From: Sphingobacteriaceae bacterium
Lineage (GTDB): Bacteria; Bacteroidota; Bacteroidia; B-17B0; Aurantibacillaceae
NCBI GenBank assembly: GCA_016709575.1
Contig: JADJMM010000014.1
Span: 62,001 to 126,000 of the forward strand
Length of the DNA: 64,000 nucleotides
Direction of reading: 5' to 3'
The notes beneath the pieces were generated by a model, which worked only from the letters and a program-made list of their open reading frames with translations, was not told where the DNA came from and did not search any database. A program made the translations under genes and the position numbers. Within the stretch, counting starts at the first letter, position 1, and each line of letters begins with the position of its first letter. Of the stretch, positions 1 through 9,341 are shown one piece after another.

Positions 1-803
1 CACGAAACGCTTCCATAATCTCGGTTTCTGTGTTCATTACAAACGGACCATGTGCTACAATTTTTTCATTAATAGGTTCACCACTCATTAATAAAGCTCG
101 GGTATCTTCTAAAGTTTCAAAACTAATGCCATCACCGTCGTTCTTAAACTCAATAAAGTTTTTGCCGGTAATTTCTTTGCCATCTACTTTCAATACCCCG
201 TCCAACAAATATAAAAAAAGCATTATGTGTTTTTGCTATATTAATTGTGATTTTTCCACCTTTTAAAGCATAAATTGTGGCTGAGTTTATTGGAGACAGA
301 GTAGGGATTGGCCCTTTTGTCCCGCCTAATTCACCCGTAACCACATTAACAATTATTTTACCATCCTCGCTTTTATATGAAGGAGTTTCTTCTTTAGTTA
401 AAGGATGATAATAAGGCTGATCGTTTTTATGTTTAGCCGGAGAATTAATCCACATCTGAATTAATTCTTGTTCTGTATCAAGTGGCCTTTCGCTATGAAT
501 AATTCCCATTCCGGCGTGCATCCATTGTGTACCACCTGCACTAACAGATTTGTTGTTACCGCGACTATCACGATGATTTACGGCGCCTTTGAATAAAAAC
601 GTAACCGGGGCAAATCCTTTGTGAGGGTGCGGACCAACTCCGGCTTTTTTCATATCATCATTCGGGTCAGTAAACATGTGGCCGTGATGTAATAATACAA
701 ACGGGTCATGATATTCTAATTCTACTGAAGGTAATGGTTGTCTAACTTTTAATTCGCCCATATTTTGCATGCGGGCAGGAATTATTTTATTTATCGTTCT
801 CAT
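1..803 (-). CDS. Pirin family protein, 3' end outside window, one frameshift
   Basis: Pirins are bicupin proteins; some act as quercetin 2,3-dioxygenases or redox-sensing regulators. The N-terminal cupin shows HGHMF, then GVGPHPHKGF and HAGMGIIHSE, the usual metal-binding His/Glu pattern. The reading frame breaks at a run of seven A (213-219, seven T in the gene). Removing one base restores AFLYLLDGVLKVDGKEIT and a normal second cupin ending near ETEIMEAFR, which runs off the left edge. The start at 803 is 15 bases after the stop of the neighbouring pirin and follows a weak purine stretch (AAAGGA). It is the last gene of a probable DUF6069-pirin-pirin operon. Family assignment is secure; the substrate is unknown. 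Confidence 0.9.
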
Positions 804-818
804 TTGTGATCCTTTCTT

Positions 819-1694
819 TTACATTGTCATTGGTACATCCATCAATAAGATTTCGGTGTTATCTGAATTACTTGTTATCGTTAATTTATCGGCATCCCAA
901 ATTCCGAAACCATCGCGTTTGCTAACAGATATTCCGTTTATGGTTGCTTCTCCGTTTAAAATGAAAGCGTATACGCCGTTTGTTTTGCGTTTGATGCTGT
1001 ATTCAGCGGTTTTGTTTTTATCAAATTTTCCTAAATTGAACCAGGCATCTTGATGAATCCAAACGCCCGCGTCATCGGCATTAGGTGAAACAATTTGCTG
1101 AAATTTATTTTCACGGTCTTTTAAATTCAGAGTCATTTGATCGTAACGTGGTGTAACATTTTTCTTATTTGGGAAAACCCAGATTTGAAGAAACTTTACT
1201 TCACTATCTTTATTTTTATTGTATTCGCTATGAGTAATACCGGTTCCTGCGCTCATCACTTGTATGTCGCCATGTTTAATTACGGAAACAGTTCCCATAC
1301 TGTCTTTGTGTTCTAAATCACCTTCCAATGGAATGGAAATAATTTCCATGTTATCATGAGGGTGGGTACCGAAACCCATTCCGGCCGAAACTGTATCATC
1401 GTTAAGAACACGTAATACACCAAAATGCATTCTATCGGGATTATAATAATTTGCAAAACTAAATGTGTGATGCGAATTAAGCCAGCCGTGATTAGCATGA
1501 CCACGAGTATCGGCTTTGTGTAATATTGTATTTGCCATAATTTCTGATTTTTTTATTGGTATGTGATTAAATCCTACAAGTTCAAGTTCTTTAAGTTCGT
1601 CGTTCTTATTAGCAAGTAATTTTGCAACGCTACCTGAGGTAGCTATAAAAGCGGCTCCTAATAAACCTTTCTTTATAAAATCGTCTCGTTTCAT
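819..1694 (-). CDS. Pirin family protein with N-terminal Tat-like leader
   Basis: A 291-residue pirin of the YhhW type. The pirin proper begins near residue 53 (MANTILHKADTRGHANHGW) and contains the cupin motif GTHPHDNMEI and HSEYNKN. Ahead of it are about 50 extra residues starting MKRDDFIKKGLLGAAF, which resemble a twin-arginine or export leader with a KR pair, followed by a linker. The start at 1694 overlaps the stop of the upstream membrane gene by one base (TAATG), which favours the long form through translational coupling, although an internal Met exists at the classic pirin start. If the leader works, the protein would be periplasmic or membrane-anchored, unusual for a pirin. Confidence 0.88.
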   Translation of the reverse strand: MKRDDFIKKGLLGAAFIATSGSVAKLLANKNDELKELELVGFNHIPIKKSEIMANTILHKADTRGHANHGWLNSHHTFSFANYYNPDRMHFGVLRVLNDDTVSAGMGFGTHPHDNMEIISIPLEGDLEHKDSMGTVSVIKHGDIQVMSAGTGITHSEYNKNKDSEVKFLQIWVFPNKKNVTPRYDQMTLNLKDRENKFQQIVSPNADDAGVWIHQDAWFNLGKFDKNKTAEYSIKRKTNGVYAFILNGEATINGISVSKRDGFGIWDADKLTITSNSDNTEILLMDVPMTM

Positions 1695-2107
1695 TATTTT
1701 ATGTATTTATTGAATACGTACATTAAATCAACTGCAACCACAACGTGCATTAGGTTTAACATTACCGCCATCATAATTGGTACAGCTGGAATAAAGAAAG
1801 GGTTAGCAAACGATAATATTAAAAGTACAATCGAAATGATATTAAACACTTTCTTTGGGTTCTTAGCAAATCTGTAAATTAATCCCATTACTAATCCAGC
1901 GAGTAGGGAAGGAACAATGGAGCTAATAATGAAGTTTACAAAATTTAAAGGTGCATTTTGGTTTGGGATTAAAACTGTGTCCGGGAAAAATCCGGCAGCT
2001 TTACCTATAAAAAATAAAATTACGTTAATGATTGTTGAAATTAATCCGGCAACTAAAGAAAGTCCTAAGATTTTTCCAAAGCTTGTTTTTGTTTCTTGTG
2101 TGTTCAT
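1694..2107 (-). CDS. Small four-helix membrane protein, DUF6069-like
   Basis: A 137-residue, very hydrophobic protein with four predicted membrane segments (about residues 12-36, 55-77, 85-103 and 106-130). The spacing and the conserved Asn/Pro stretch around PNQNAPLNFVNF suggest the DUF6069 family, whose function is unknown. It is the first gene of a minus-strand operon that continues into two pirins, with a one-base TAATG overlap to the next gene. A perfect palindrome, probably a MarR operator, lies 54-69 bases before its start. The operon context suggests a stress or toxic-compound response; this is inference. Confidence 0.75.
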   Translation of the reverse strand: MNTQETKTSFGKILGLSLVAGLISTIINVILFFIGKAAGFFPDTVLIPNQNAPLNFVNFIISSIVPSLLAGLVMGLIYRFAKNPKKVFNIISIVLLILSFANPFFIPAVPIMMAVMLNLMHVVVAVDLMYVFNKYIK

Positions 2108-2160
2108 TGTATTTGTTTTTAATGGTTGGTTATAAGTTTAATTATTGATGTTTGTATATT

Positions 2161-2176
2161 ATTTGTTGCAACAAAT
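2161..2176. promoter_or_regulatory. Perfect palindromic operator (MarR type)
   Basis: ATTTGTTGCAACAAAT is a perfect 16-base palindrome between marR and the DUF6069-pirin operon. A 14/16 match stands at 2669-2684, before marR itself. MarR dimers usually bind inverted repeats of this size, so this is probably the target of the adjacent regulator. Confidence 0.7.
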
Positions 2177-2192
2177 ATTAGATTAAATTTTT

Positions 2193-2645
2193 TTAACCTC
2201 TTATTTTATCTAATATGTCACTTAATTGTTCTGCCTCTTTTTCAGAAACTAGTTTTTTGATAACAGAAAGTTGTTTTTTCATCGGGTCGCTAATTTCTTT
2301 AATAAAAGTTACTCCTTTTTCTGTAATAGTAATGTCAATTTTTCTTCGGTTACTTTCGCATAAGTTTCTTTTTACTAAACCTTTCTTTACTAATTTATCT
2401 ACCAAGCGAGTGACATCATTTCCCTTATCAAGCATTACTTCTTTTATTTCGCCGGGCGAGCAGGGTTTAGGGTGTTTACCTTTAATAATGCGTAGTACAT
2501 TATAATGTTGAGGCAGCACATCGAAAGCTCTGAAAACATCCATTTGTTGATCGCGTAACCAATTGGAAGTATAGATAATATTAATTATCGCCTTTTGGTA
2601 TGAGCTCTCAAATTTGCTCTGTTTTATTTCATCTTCCAGTTTCAT
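2193..2645 (-). CDS. MarR-family transcriptional regulator
   Basis: A 150-residue winged-helix regulator. It shows the MarR order: an N-terminal dimerisation helix (1-35), then helices around YNVLRIIKGKHPKPCSPGEI, a recognition region near DVTRLVDKLVKKGLV, and the wing with RRKIDITITEKG. Members are usually dimeric repressors released by small phenolics, oxidants or metals; a Cys in PCSPGEI could be redox-active. Its promoter carries a -7 element (TATATTTG) ending five bases before the ATG and an operator-like palindrome at 2669-2684, so it is probably autoregulated. It probably also controls the downstream pirin operon. Confidence 0.92.
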   Translation of the reverse strand: MKLEDEIKQSKFESSYQKAIINIIYTSNWLRDQQMDVFRAFDVLPQHYNVLRIIKGKHPKPCSPGEIKEVMLDKGNDVTRLVDKLVKKGLVKRNLCESNRRKIDITITEKGVTFIKEISDPMKKQLSVIKKLVSEKEAEQLSDILDKIRG

Positions 2646-2649
2646 GATA

Positions 2650-2684
2650 CAAATATAGTGATAACAATAGTTGTTGTAACAAAT
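2650..2684 (-). promoter_or_regulatory. marR promoter with overlapping operator
   Basis: On the minus strand the -7 element TATATTTG (2657 to 2650) matches the Bacteroidota consensus TAnnTTTG. The operator AGTTGTTGTAACAAAT (2669-2684, plus-strand spelling) covers the expected -33 region. The ATG at 2645 is five bases from the -7 element, so the transcript should be almost leaderless. Confidence 0.65.
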
Positions 2685-2701
2685 AAAAGTGTTAAAAATA
2701 C

Positions 2702-2723
2702 AAAAACCCTCTTTTGGAGGGTT
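2702..2723 (-). terminator. Intrinsic terminator of the oxidoreductase gene
   Basis: AAACCCTC and GAGGGTTT arms around a TTTT loop, followed on the minus strand by a T-rich tract, just after the stop at 2731. Confidence 0.75.
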
Positions 2724-2730
2724 TAAGTGC

Positions 2731-3375
2731 TTATTTCTTAAGGAGTTTAAAGGCGTGAGTCCATTGGTTATTTAAGAAAGCGGGGATACACCATAACATA
2801 CAAAGGGGTTCAATAGCACGGGCCGCTTCTGCTTTGCCCATGTCTTCTGTTTCCCAACCAAATTTGGTAAGAATATCTTTTACTTCAGCTTTGGCTGAAT
2901 CGTTATTACCACAAATAAACATACTTGGTTTTATACCTCCGAAATCCGGATTCACCATAAAGGCACTACCAACAGAGTTAAATGCTTTTACAAAATTTGC
3001 TTCAGGATATGCTGCCTGAAGATCTTCCATAAAAGATGAGTTTAAATTAGTGAAAAAATTAAGCACACCATTTACTGGAGGTGTTTCCGAAATAGGATTA
3101 GTAGCATCAATAATGGTTTTCCCTTTTAAATTCGCAGCACCTGCTAAATCTAAAGCGAGTTTGGTTACAGTTCCCTTTACAGCTAAAACAATAGTATCAC
3201 CAAATACAGTTGCATCCCAAAAGCTTCCCACTTTTCCGGTTGGATTTTGTTTTTGCCAATCAGCTAATTTATTTGGGTCACGAGTTCCCAACATCACTTC
3301 GTAACCGTTTTTTAAAAATCCTGTAGCCAAAACTTTTGCAACAGCTCCTGAACCTAATATTCCTACTTTTTTCAT
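2731..3375 (-). CDS. NADPH-dependent F420 reductase-like oxidoreductase
   Basis: A 214-residue single Rossmann-domain protein. The N-terminus MKKVGILGSGAVAKVLATGF carries the GxGxxA dinucleotide-binding turn, and GTRDPNKL after strand 2 fits NADP preference. The middle has DTIVLAVKG and IIDATNPI, as in the F420_oxidored / NADP oxidoreductase family (coenzyme F420-dependent in archaea, diverse in bacteria). The start was placed at 3375 because the nucleotide-binding motif should lie at the extreme N-terminus; 27 upstream codons in frame look non-native. The true substrate is unknown. It stands alone between two terminators. Confidence 0.85.
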   Translation of the reverse strand: MKKVGILGSGAVAKVLATGFLKNGYEVMLGTRDPNKLADWQKQNPTGKVGSFWDATVFGDTIVLAVKGTVTKLALDLAGAANLKGKTIIDATNPISETPPVNGVLNFFTNLNSSFMEDLQAAYPEANFVKAFNSVGSAFMVNPDFGGIKPSMFICGNNDSAKAEVKDILTKFGWETEDMGKAEAARAIEPLCMLWCIPAFLNNQWTHAFKLLKK

Positions 3376-3408
3376 AATTAAATTTTTAGTGAGATTAAAG
3401 GTATAAAA

Positions 3409-3435
3409 AAAGGGAGACTCATTGAGTCCCCCTTT
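3409..3435 (-). terminator. Intrinsic terminator of the large T9SS gene
   Basis: AAAGGG.GACTC and GAGTC.CCCTTT arms with a three-base loop, followed by a T-run on the minus strand, 22 bases past the stop at 3457. Confidence 0.7.
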
Positions 3436-3456
3436 ATTGAAAGAAGCGTTAAACAT

Positions 3457-6185
3457 CTACTCTTTAACAAACTTCTTAACAATAATGCCTTTTTCTGACT
3501 TTAATTGCAGCAAATAAACACCACTGCTAAGTTGTTCGATGTTAATTGAAGTTTGGTATAAGTCTTCGTTTTTTGTCTCGATAATAGTTTTACCTAATAC
3601 ATCAGTAATCAGAATTACACTTTTTCCTAAGCCGTTTTCTGATTTTATGTTTAGAACAGAGTTGGCAGGGTTGGGGTAGATTAAGAGTTGGTCGGTTAAA
3701 GCATTTTCGTAAATACCAATATTAATTGACGATAAACAATTGGTTTTGGTGCCACTATAAAATGTACGGATTTTTTGTGCATCATTAATCAGCTTGTTTG
3801 CGCTTGCGAAATTTCTGTTGCTCGTGGCAAAACTATCAACCGACCAAACTTGTGCGTATTCTACTTCTACATTTCCTTTGGCAGGTAAATTAAACAGGCC
3901 TGTTGAAACAATGTATCTTCTGTCGCCTGCTAGATTTCCTGCTGTAATTTCTGTCCATGTTCCGCAAGGATTGCCAACATAATTACTCCATGGGTAATCA
4001 AATATTGCCTTGGTGGTTCCGCCGTATGCATTTCCACCGCAAGTATGGTCTGTACTATCCTTCCACATACCTTGTAATAAATTATAAAAATGATATTTAC
4101 TCCAGGGATTTGTAGTTTGAGTTGGAAATGAACCAATATTATTATTGTAATAATCGAAATAGTTCATTAAGCATTGTTCACCAAGCTCATCAACCAAATT
4201 ATCATTGTCATTATCTATTCCATCACTCACAGAAGCGATGGGCCTTTTAAAACTGTTGTTCCAATTGCGGGGGATAAAGATCATAAGCCCTGGAGCCTAC
4301 TAGATCATCAATACCATCTGAGTTGTAGCAAAAACCTAAATTTTCATTTACACTACTACCAATATAATCATCTAAATAAATTCCTAAATCTGTATCAGCC
4401 CAAAAGCCAATTTAAACATCATGGTAATTATTTGAGCTACGGTTATATATTTGATAATCATAAAAGGTAGTATAAGCTAATTCGTTTCTTCCATTTAAAA
4501 TAGTTGGACAACCGTAAGCATAAGCCATGGCGTGTACTTCAATACCTAATGGCAAACCTTTTGTTTCAGAGTGTGTAGTGAAATTATCGTTGAAAATAAA
4601 ATACAAAGTTTGATCACCTTTAATTTTTGGATAATCGCCACCAACTAATGGATCGTAAATTCCATTATTATTTACATCAACAAAGGGCGCTAAATTTTTT
4701 GCTTTGTTTCCTGTTCCTTTTGCAGGCCAAGTTAAAATATCTATGGCTGGAGTGTACGTTAGGGGTACATTTCCTAAGTTGAATTGAGTAATAAACGTGT
4801 TTATGTCATTGTAATCTACTTTCCAAATCTTATCAAAGTTCATTACGGTTGTAGAATCAATAGATGCATTAGTAGTATCTAATGGTCCGGGCCAAAAATC
4901 ATTTCCAGTTTGTCTGTAAGTTTGTCCTGCAATATGTAATTGATTACTTGCATCCAAACCTCCCATCCAAGAGTGAGCCGCCAAATCTCACTTGAACCCC
5001 AGAACCTTTAGGAACTTGATAAGTCGCTCCTCCTGGTACCTCCTAAATCCCACCACATATCACCACGATTCATTATTCCGGCTTTCACTCTGTTTACATC
5101 AAGATACTTGTAATTGTCTGATGTGATTCCTGGTCCCCACCAATATCCTACAGAACTGTTGTATAAAGAAGCATCAAGAGAATGCATTCTTACAGTTAAA
5201 CTTGCTGTTAAACCTGTAGTCCATAATTTTCCACTAGCATCAATTTCAAAAGAGGTCCCGATAAACATAGTGAGAGGTGTATAAAAGAAATTATAATTTC
5301 CGCCAGATAAAAATTCAACAAAACATCTTGTATTACCCGTGCATTTGATGGTGCAGTAACAAGAACTCCATTGTTAGGTCCTTTGCCAATATCCAATCCA
5401 TCAAAACCAGTTCCAATAAAATTTGGATAAAGTGTATTGAAATAGGTGAAATTTACATTATCGTATTTTATAATCCCATTGTTGTTTACAAACCATTTCA
5501 TGCCAGCTGCATCAATAAATATTTTGTTAAGTGGATTAGCCGTATTTGTTGTGACTGATAAGGTATAAGAAGTGGAAGTAAATGTTGAATTAATGCTAAA
5601 CTTAACTAAACTAACGCCACTAACTGCCCAAAGTGTATTTGCGTTTTCAGCTTTTACATCAACAACATTTGCAATCGGAAAAAGAGAGTTTCCAATCGTA
5701 TAATTTGTAAAGGTTGTTCCGTCATATCTTGATAAACCATTTTGAGTGCCAATATACAGCATATTATTACTGTACTCAAGACAATTGATGGCGTTACTTG
5801 GTAATCCACTGGCTATGTTATATACTGTAAAACTTACGCCATTATATTTTATTAAACCACTAGCGGTTCCTATCCAAATATCACCTGCATTATCTTGTGC
5901 GAAAGCTTTAACATTGCTGGATACTGTGGAACTAAAAATTGCCATTGTTGATCTGTTCCAAAAAGTCCATGAACTTGAAGCGTCATCATATTTAGCGAAT
6001 GCCGCACCGGATAACCCTGCGCCATTAAAACCCACCCATTTATTTCCTGCATTATCAATAAAAATTACGGTTTCTTGACTTATAGTTGTCCCGGTTGGAA
6101 CGGATGTTGTATAAGAAGTCCAACCATTTTGAGATATTATGCTCTTTGCTGCAAAGAACACTACCAGAAGTATAAACTTTTTCAT
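3457..6185 (-). CDS. Secreted propeller protein with T9SS sorting domain, several frameshifts
   Basis: Read across frameshifts this encodes roughly 900 residues. It has a signal peptide (MKKFILLVVFFAAKSIIS), then two-component-type beta-propeller repeats such as NKWVGFNGAGL, DIWIGTASGLIKYN and LYIGTQNGLSRYD. A long middle domain follows, with Asp-rich segments (FVDVNNNGIYDP, DGIDNDNDNLVDE) that may bind Ca2+. It ends in a type A T9SS domain: YPNPANSVLNIKS ... SSGVYLLQLKSEKG ... KKFVKE. Breaks lie near 5210-5270, 4985-5010 and 4285-4412; the pieces follow each other in order without loss. Export through T9SS to the cell surface is expected. The function is unknown. Confidence 0.85.
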
Positions 6186-6258
6186 AATAGGATGGTTTAA
6201 TTGGTTTATCTGTTACAAGTGTACGTCCGAATATTAGAAAAGGTTTACGACTTCTAAC

Positions 6259-6285
6259 AAGTGGTGTTGGTTTTTGCACAAGTGG
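6259..6285. promoter_or_regulatory. Direct-repeat operator-like element (AAGTGG pair, 21-base period)
   Basis: AAGTGG occurs at 6259 and again at 6280, exactly 21 bases apart, with GGTTTTT between. The same arrangement recurs at 39787 and 39808. Direct repeats one or two helical turns apart are typical of LytTR-type response-regulator sites. It lies 74 bases before the start of the large T9SS gene. Confidence 0.4.
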
Positions 6286-6327
6286 ACACTAATCCCTAAA
6301 TCCTAACTCCTATATCCCAAATTCTAT

Positions 6328-6335
6328 TATCTTTG
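6328..6335 (+). promoter_or_regulatory. Probable -7 element for the thrS operon
   Basis: TATCTTTG matches the Bacteroidota -7 consensus TAnnTTTG. It lies 42 bases before the thrS ATG. A small hairpin (CTCAC/GTGAG) sits in the predicted leader. No clear -33 TTG is seen. Confidence 0.5.
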
Positions 6336-6377
6336 TAGTCCAAATTTTAAACGCTCACGTTGTAAGTGAGAAATAAT

Positions 6378-8320
6378 ATGATAAAAGTAACTCTACCCGA
6401 TGGTTCCGTTCGCGAATACCCAAAAGGAACCACCTCAATGCAAGTAGCATTAAGCATCAGCGAAGGATTAGCAAGAAATGTTTTATCGGCAAAAGTAAAT
6501 GGCGAAGTTATCGACGCCAATCGTCCGATTAATTCAGATTCAACACTAAGTTTATTAACGTGGAATGACCTTGAAGGAAAATCTACACTATGGCATTCAT
6601 CTGCCCATTTAATGGCTGAAGCTATTGAAAGTGTTTTCCCTGGAGCAAAATTTGCTATTGGTCCTCCTGTTGAAAATGGTTTTTATTACGATATCGATTT
6701 CGGTGATAAAACTTTTTCTACTGATCACCTCGAACAAATAGAAAAAAAGATGATTGAACTTGCCCGCACTAACAGTGAGTACGTTCGTAAAGATGTTTCG
6801 AAAGCAGACGCTATAAAATATTTTACTGATAAAGCTGATCCCTATAAATTAGAATTAATTGATGGCTTAGCAGATGGTACTATTACTTTTTATACCCAAG
6901 GTAATTTTACTGATTTATGTCGAGGACCACATATTCCTAATACAGGATTTATTAAAGCTGTAAAATTATTACGTGTTGCCGGTGCTTATTGGCGCGGTGA
7001 TGAAAAAAACAAGCAGTTAACTCGTGTTTACGGAATTACTTTCCCTAAAGAGAAAGAATTAAAAGAATATTTAGTTCTGTTAGAGGAAGCAAAAAACGTG
7101 ACCACAGAAAATTAGGTAAGGAATTAGAATTATTCACCTTCTCAGAAAAAGTGGGAATGGGTTTACCGTTGTGGTTGCCAAAAGGTGCCATGTTACGCGA
7201 ACGTTTAATTCAGTTCATGCAAAAAGCGCAAACTAAATCAGGATATCTTCCTGTAGTAACTCCGCACATTGCTTTGAAAGAACTTTATGTTTGTTCAGGT
7301 CACTATGAAAAATATGGTGCTGATTCTTTTCAACCAATCAATACACCACAAGAGGGAGAACAGTTCTTTTTAAAACCAATGAATTGTCCACATCACTGCG
7401 AAATCTATAAATCATCACCAAAATCGTACAAAGATTTACCTGTTCGTTTTGCTGAATTCGGAACAGTTTACCGTTACGAACAACATGGAGAGTTACATGG
7501 TTTAACTCGTGTACGTGGATTTACTCAAGATGATGCGCATTTATTTGTTCGTCCTGATCAAGTGAAAGAAGAGTTCTGTAAAGTAATTGATTTGGTGTTG
7601 CATGTTTTTAACGCATTAGATTTTAAAGATTACACAGCTCAAATTTCATTACGCGACCCTGAAAATAAAGCGAAATATATCGGAACCGACGAAAACTGGA
7701 AATTAGCTGAACAAGCTATTATCGAGTCGGCGGCCGAAAAAGGGTTAAGAACAGTTGTAGAATTAGGAGAAGCTGCTTTTTACGGTCCGAAACTCGACTT
7801 TATGGTGAAAGACGCTCTTGGTCGTAAGTGGCAATTGGGTACAATTCAGGTGGATTATAACCTTCCTGAGCGCTTCCAATTAGAGTATACTGGTTCTGAT
7901 AATCAGAAACATAGACCAGTAATGATTCACCGTGCGCCGTTTGGTAGTTTAGAGCGTTTTATAGCTGTTTTAATAGAACATTGCGGGGGTAATTTCCCAT
8001 TGTGGTTAACCCCTGATCAAGTGGCTATTTTACCAATAAGCGAAAAGTATAATGATTACGGGAAAAAAGTTTTAGAATTGCTAAATATTTCCGATATTCG
8101 CGGCCTCGTTGATGACCGTAACGAGAAGATAGGCAAGAAGATAAGAGACAATGAGTTAAGCAAGGTTCCTTATATGCTTGTTGTAGGTGAAAAAGAAGAA
8201 GCAGAAGGAAAAGTTGCGGTACGTGAACATGGTAAAGGAGATATCGGTGTAATGTCGATTGAAGAGTTTGCTAAGTTGATTAACACAACGATTGAAAACG
8301 ATTTTAAAAAGAAACAATAA
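6378..8320 (+). CDS. thrS: Threonyl-tRNA synthetase, one frameshift
   Basis: ThrRS charges tRNA-Thr. In order: TGS domain (MIKVTLPDGSVREYPKGT), the second editing domain with HSSAHLMAEA (His-x3-His) and TDLCRGPHIPNTG, the class II catalytic core with MNCPHHCEIY and RFAEFGTVYRYEQ, motif 3 in MIHRAPFGSLERFIAVLIEH, and an anticodon-binding domain. The frame breaks at about 7100, where AAAAAA before CGTGACCAC needs one more A to restore EEAKKRDHRKLGKELELF. The ATG at 6378 places the TGS domain at the N-terminus; a GTG four codons earlier is less likely. It heads a thrS-infC-rpmI-rplT operon, the usual bacterial order. The break is almost certainly a sequencing error because the enzyme is essential. 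Confidence 0.97.
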
Positions 8321-8341
8321 ACTAAAAAAGCGGAGGTTACT

Positions 8342-8980
8342 ATTAGCGGATTTAAGAAACCAGGACAGAACTTTAACAAACCATTTGTTAAACCTTCAGG
8401 TCCGAATACCAGTGCAAACAAACCAGTTGGTCCACGACCACCTAGAGGTTTAAAAGCCGGATTTAAAAGACCGGGTGTTAAGGAAGAACAACATCGTATA
8501 AACGAAAAAATTACTGCAATTAAAGTTCGTTTAGTAGGTGATGGCATCGAATCTGGTGTTGTGATGATTGGAAGAGCATTAGAGATTGCAAGAGAAGCAG
8601 GATTAGATTTAGTTGAGATTGCTCCAAATGTTGATCCACCGGTTTGTAAGGTTGTTGATTATGGTAAATTCTTATACGAGCAAAAGAAAAAGGCAAAAGA
8701 AATAAAAGCCAAAGCCGCTAAAGTTGTTGTAAAGGATATTCGTTTTGGTCCGCATACTGATGAGCATGATTATAATTTCAAAAAAAATCACGCCATGAAG
8801 TTTTTACAAGACGGTTGCAAAGTAAAAGCCTTTGTAATGTTTAGAGGACGTGAGATTGTGTTTAAAGAACAAGGTGAATTATTGTTGTTGAGATTTGCGA
8901 ATGAATTAGAAGAGTGGGGTAAGGCAGAACAATTACCATTGTTAGAAGGAAAGAAGATGTTGATGGTTCTTGCTCCTTAG
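8342..8980 (+). CDS. infC: Translation initiation factor IF-3, ATT start
   Basis: IF-3 keeps the 30S subunit free and proofreads initiator tRNA selection. I place the start at ATT (8342-8344), six bases after a strong GCGGAGG. The frame from there is open through 212 codons and includes the conserved HRINEKITAIKVRLVGDG, which an ATG start at 8561 would remove. The C-terminal domain has KFLQDGCKVKAFVMFRGREI. The N-terminal 45 residues are a basic, Pro/Gly-rich extension seen in Bacteroidota. A non-AUG AUU start is the classical basis of IF-3 autoregulation in Escherichia coli. The gene lies 21 bases after thrS. Confidence 0.95.
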   Translation: MSGFKKPGQNFNKPFVKPSGPNTSANKPVGPRPPRGLKAGFKRPGVKEEQHRINEKITAIKVRLVGDGIESGVVMIGRALEIAREAGLDLVEIAPNVDPPVCKVVDYGKFLYEQKKKAKEIKAKAAKVVVKDIRFGPHTDEHDYNFKKNHAMKFLQDGCKVKAFVMFRGREIVFKEQGELLLLRFANELEEWGKAEQLPLLEGKKMLMVLAP

Positions 8981-9032
8981 CACCGAGAAAAAAATAAAAG
9001 AGAATAATAAATAAAATAGATAAAAACAGAAA

Positions 9033-9232
9033 ATGCCAAAAATGAAAACAAACTCCAGTGCTAAAAAGCGTTTCGCTTTCACTGGAAGCGGTAAGATTAA
9101 AAGGAAAGGCTTTCAAGAACCACATCCTTACCAAGAAAGAAAAAGATCGTAAAAAGAGCTTTAGGTAAGATGGCGATTGTGAGTAAAGAAGACTTAGGTA
9201 ACGTAAAAATGTTACTTTGCTTAGGTAAGTAA
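9033..9232 (+). CDS. rpmI: 50S ribosomal protein bL35, two indels
   Basis: MPKMKTNSSAKKRFAFTGSG is the unmistakable start of bL35. After KIKRK the frame is lost: two bases appear to be missing where KHAFKNH is expected (near 9105). Further on an extra A in AAAAA (near 9153) must be removed to read KRALGKMAIVSKED. The corrected protein has about 65 residues and ends LLCLGK, the normal length. Its place between infC and rplT is canonical. As bL35 lies in a heavily expressed operon, sequencing error is much likelier than real loss. Confidence 0.9.
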
Positions 9233-9341
9233 TCCAATTAATTAAATCGAGATCGGTTAGTAAAACAAAATGTTTAACCCGGATTTCAGTAAAAAAAGAG
9301 CTTAATTGTCATTGAATTCCAAAACTAAAAAAAACAAAGAA

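Noticed and set aside
6055..6279. Minus-strand open frame of 74 codons upstream of the T9SS gene
   Set aside because: It overlaps the true signal-peptide start at 6185 in another frame and carries the operator-like repeats.
8170..8547. Minus-strand open frame across thrS and infC
   Set aside because: It lies opposite two conserved genes and reads as a low-complexity shadow.
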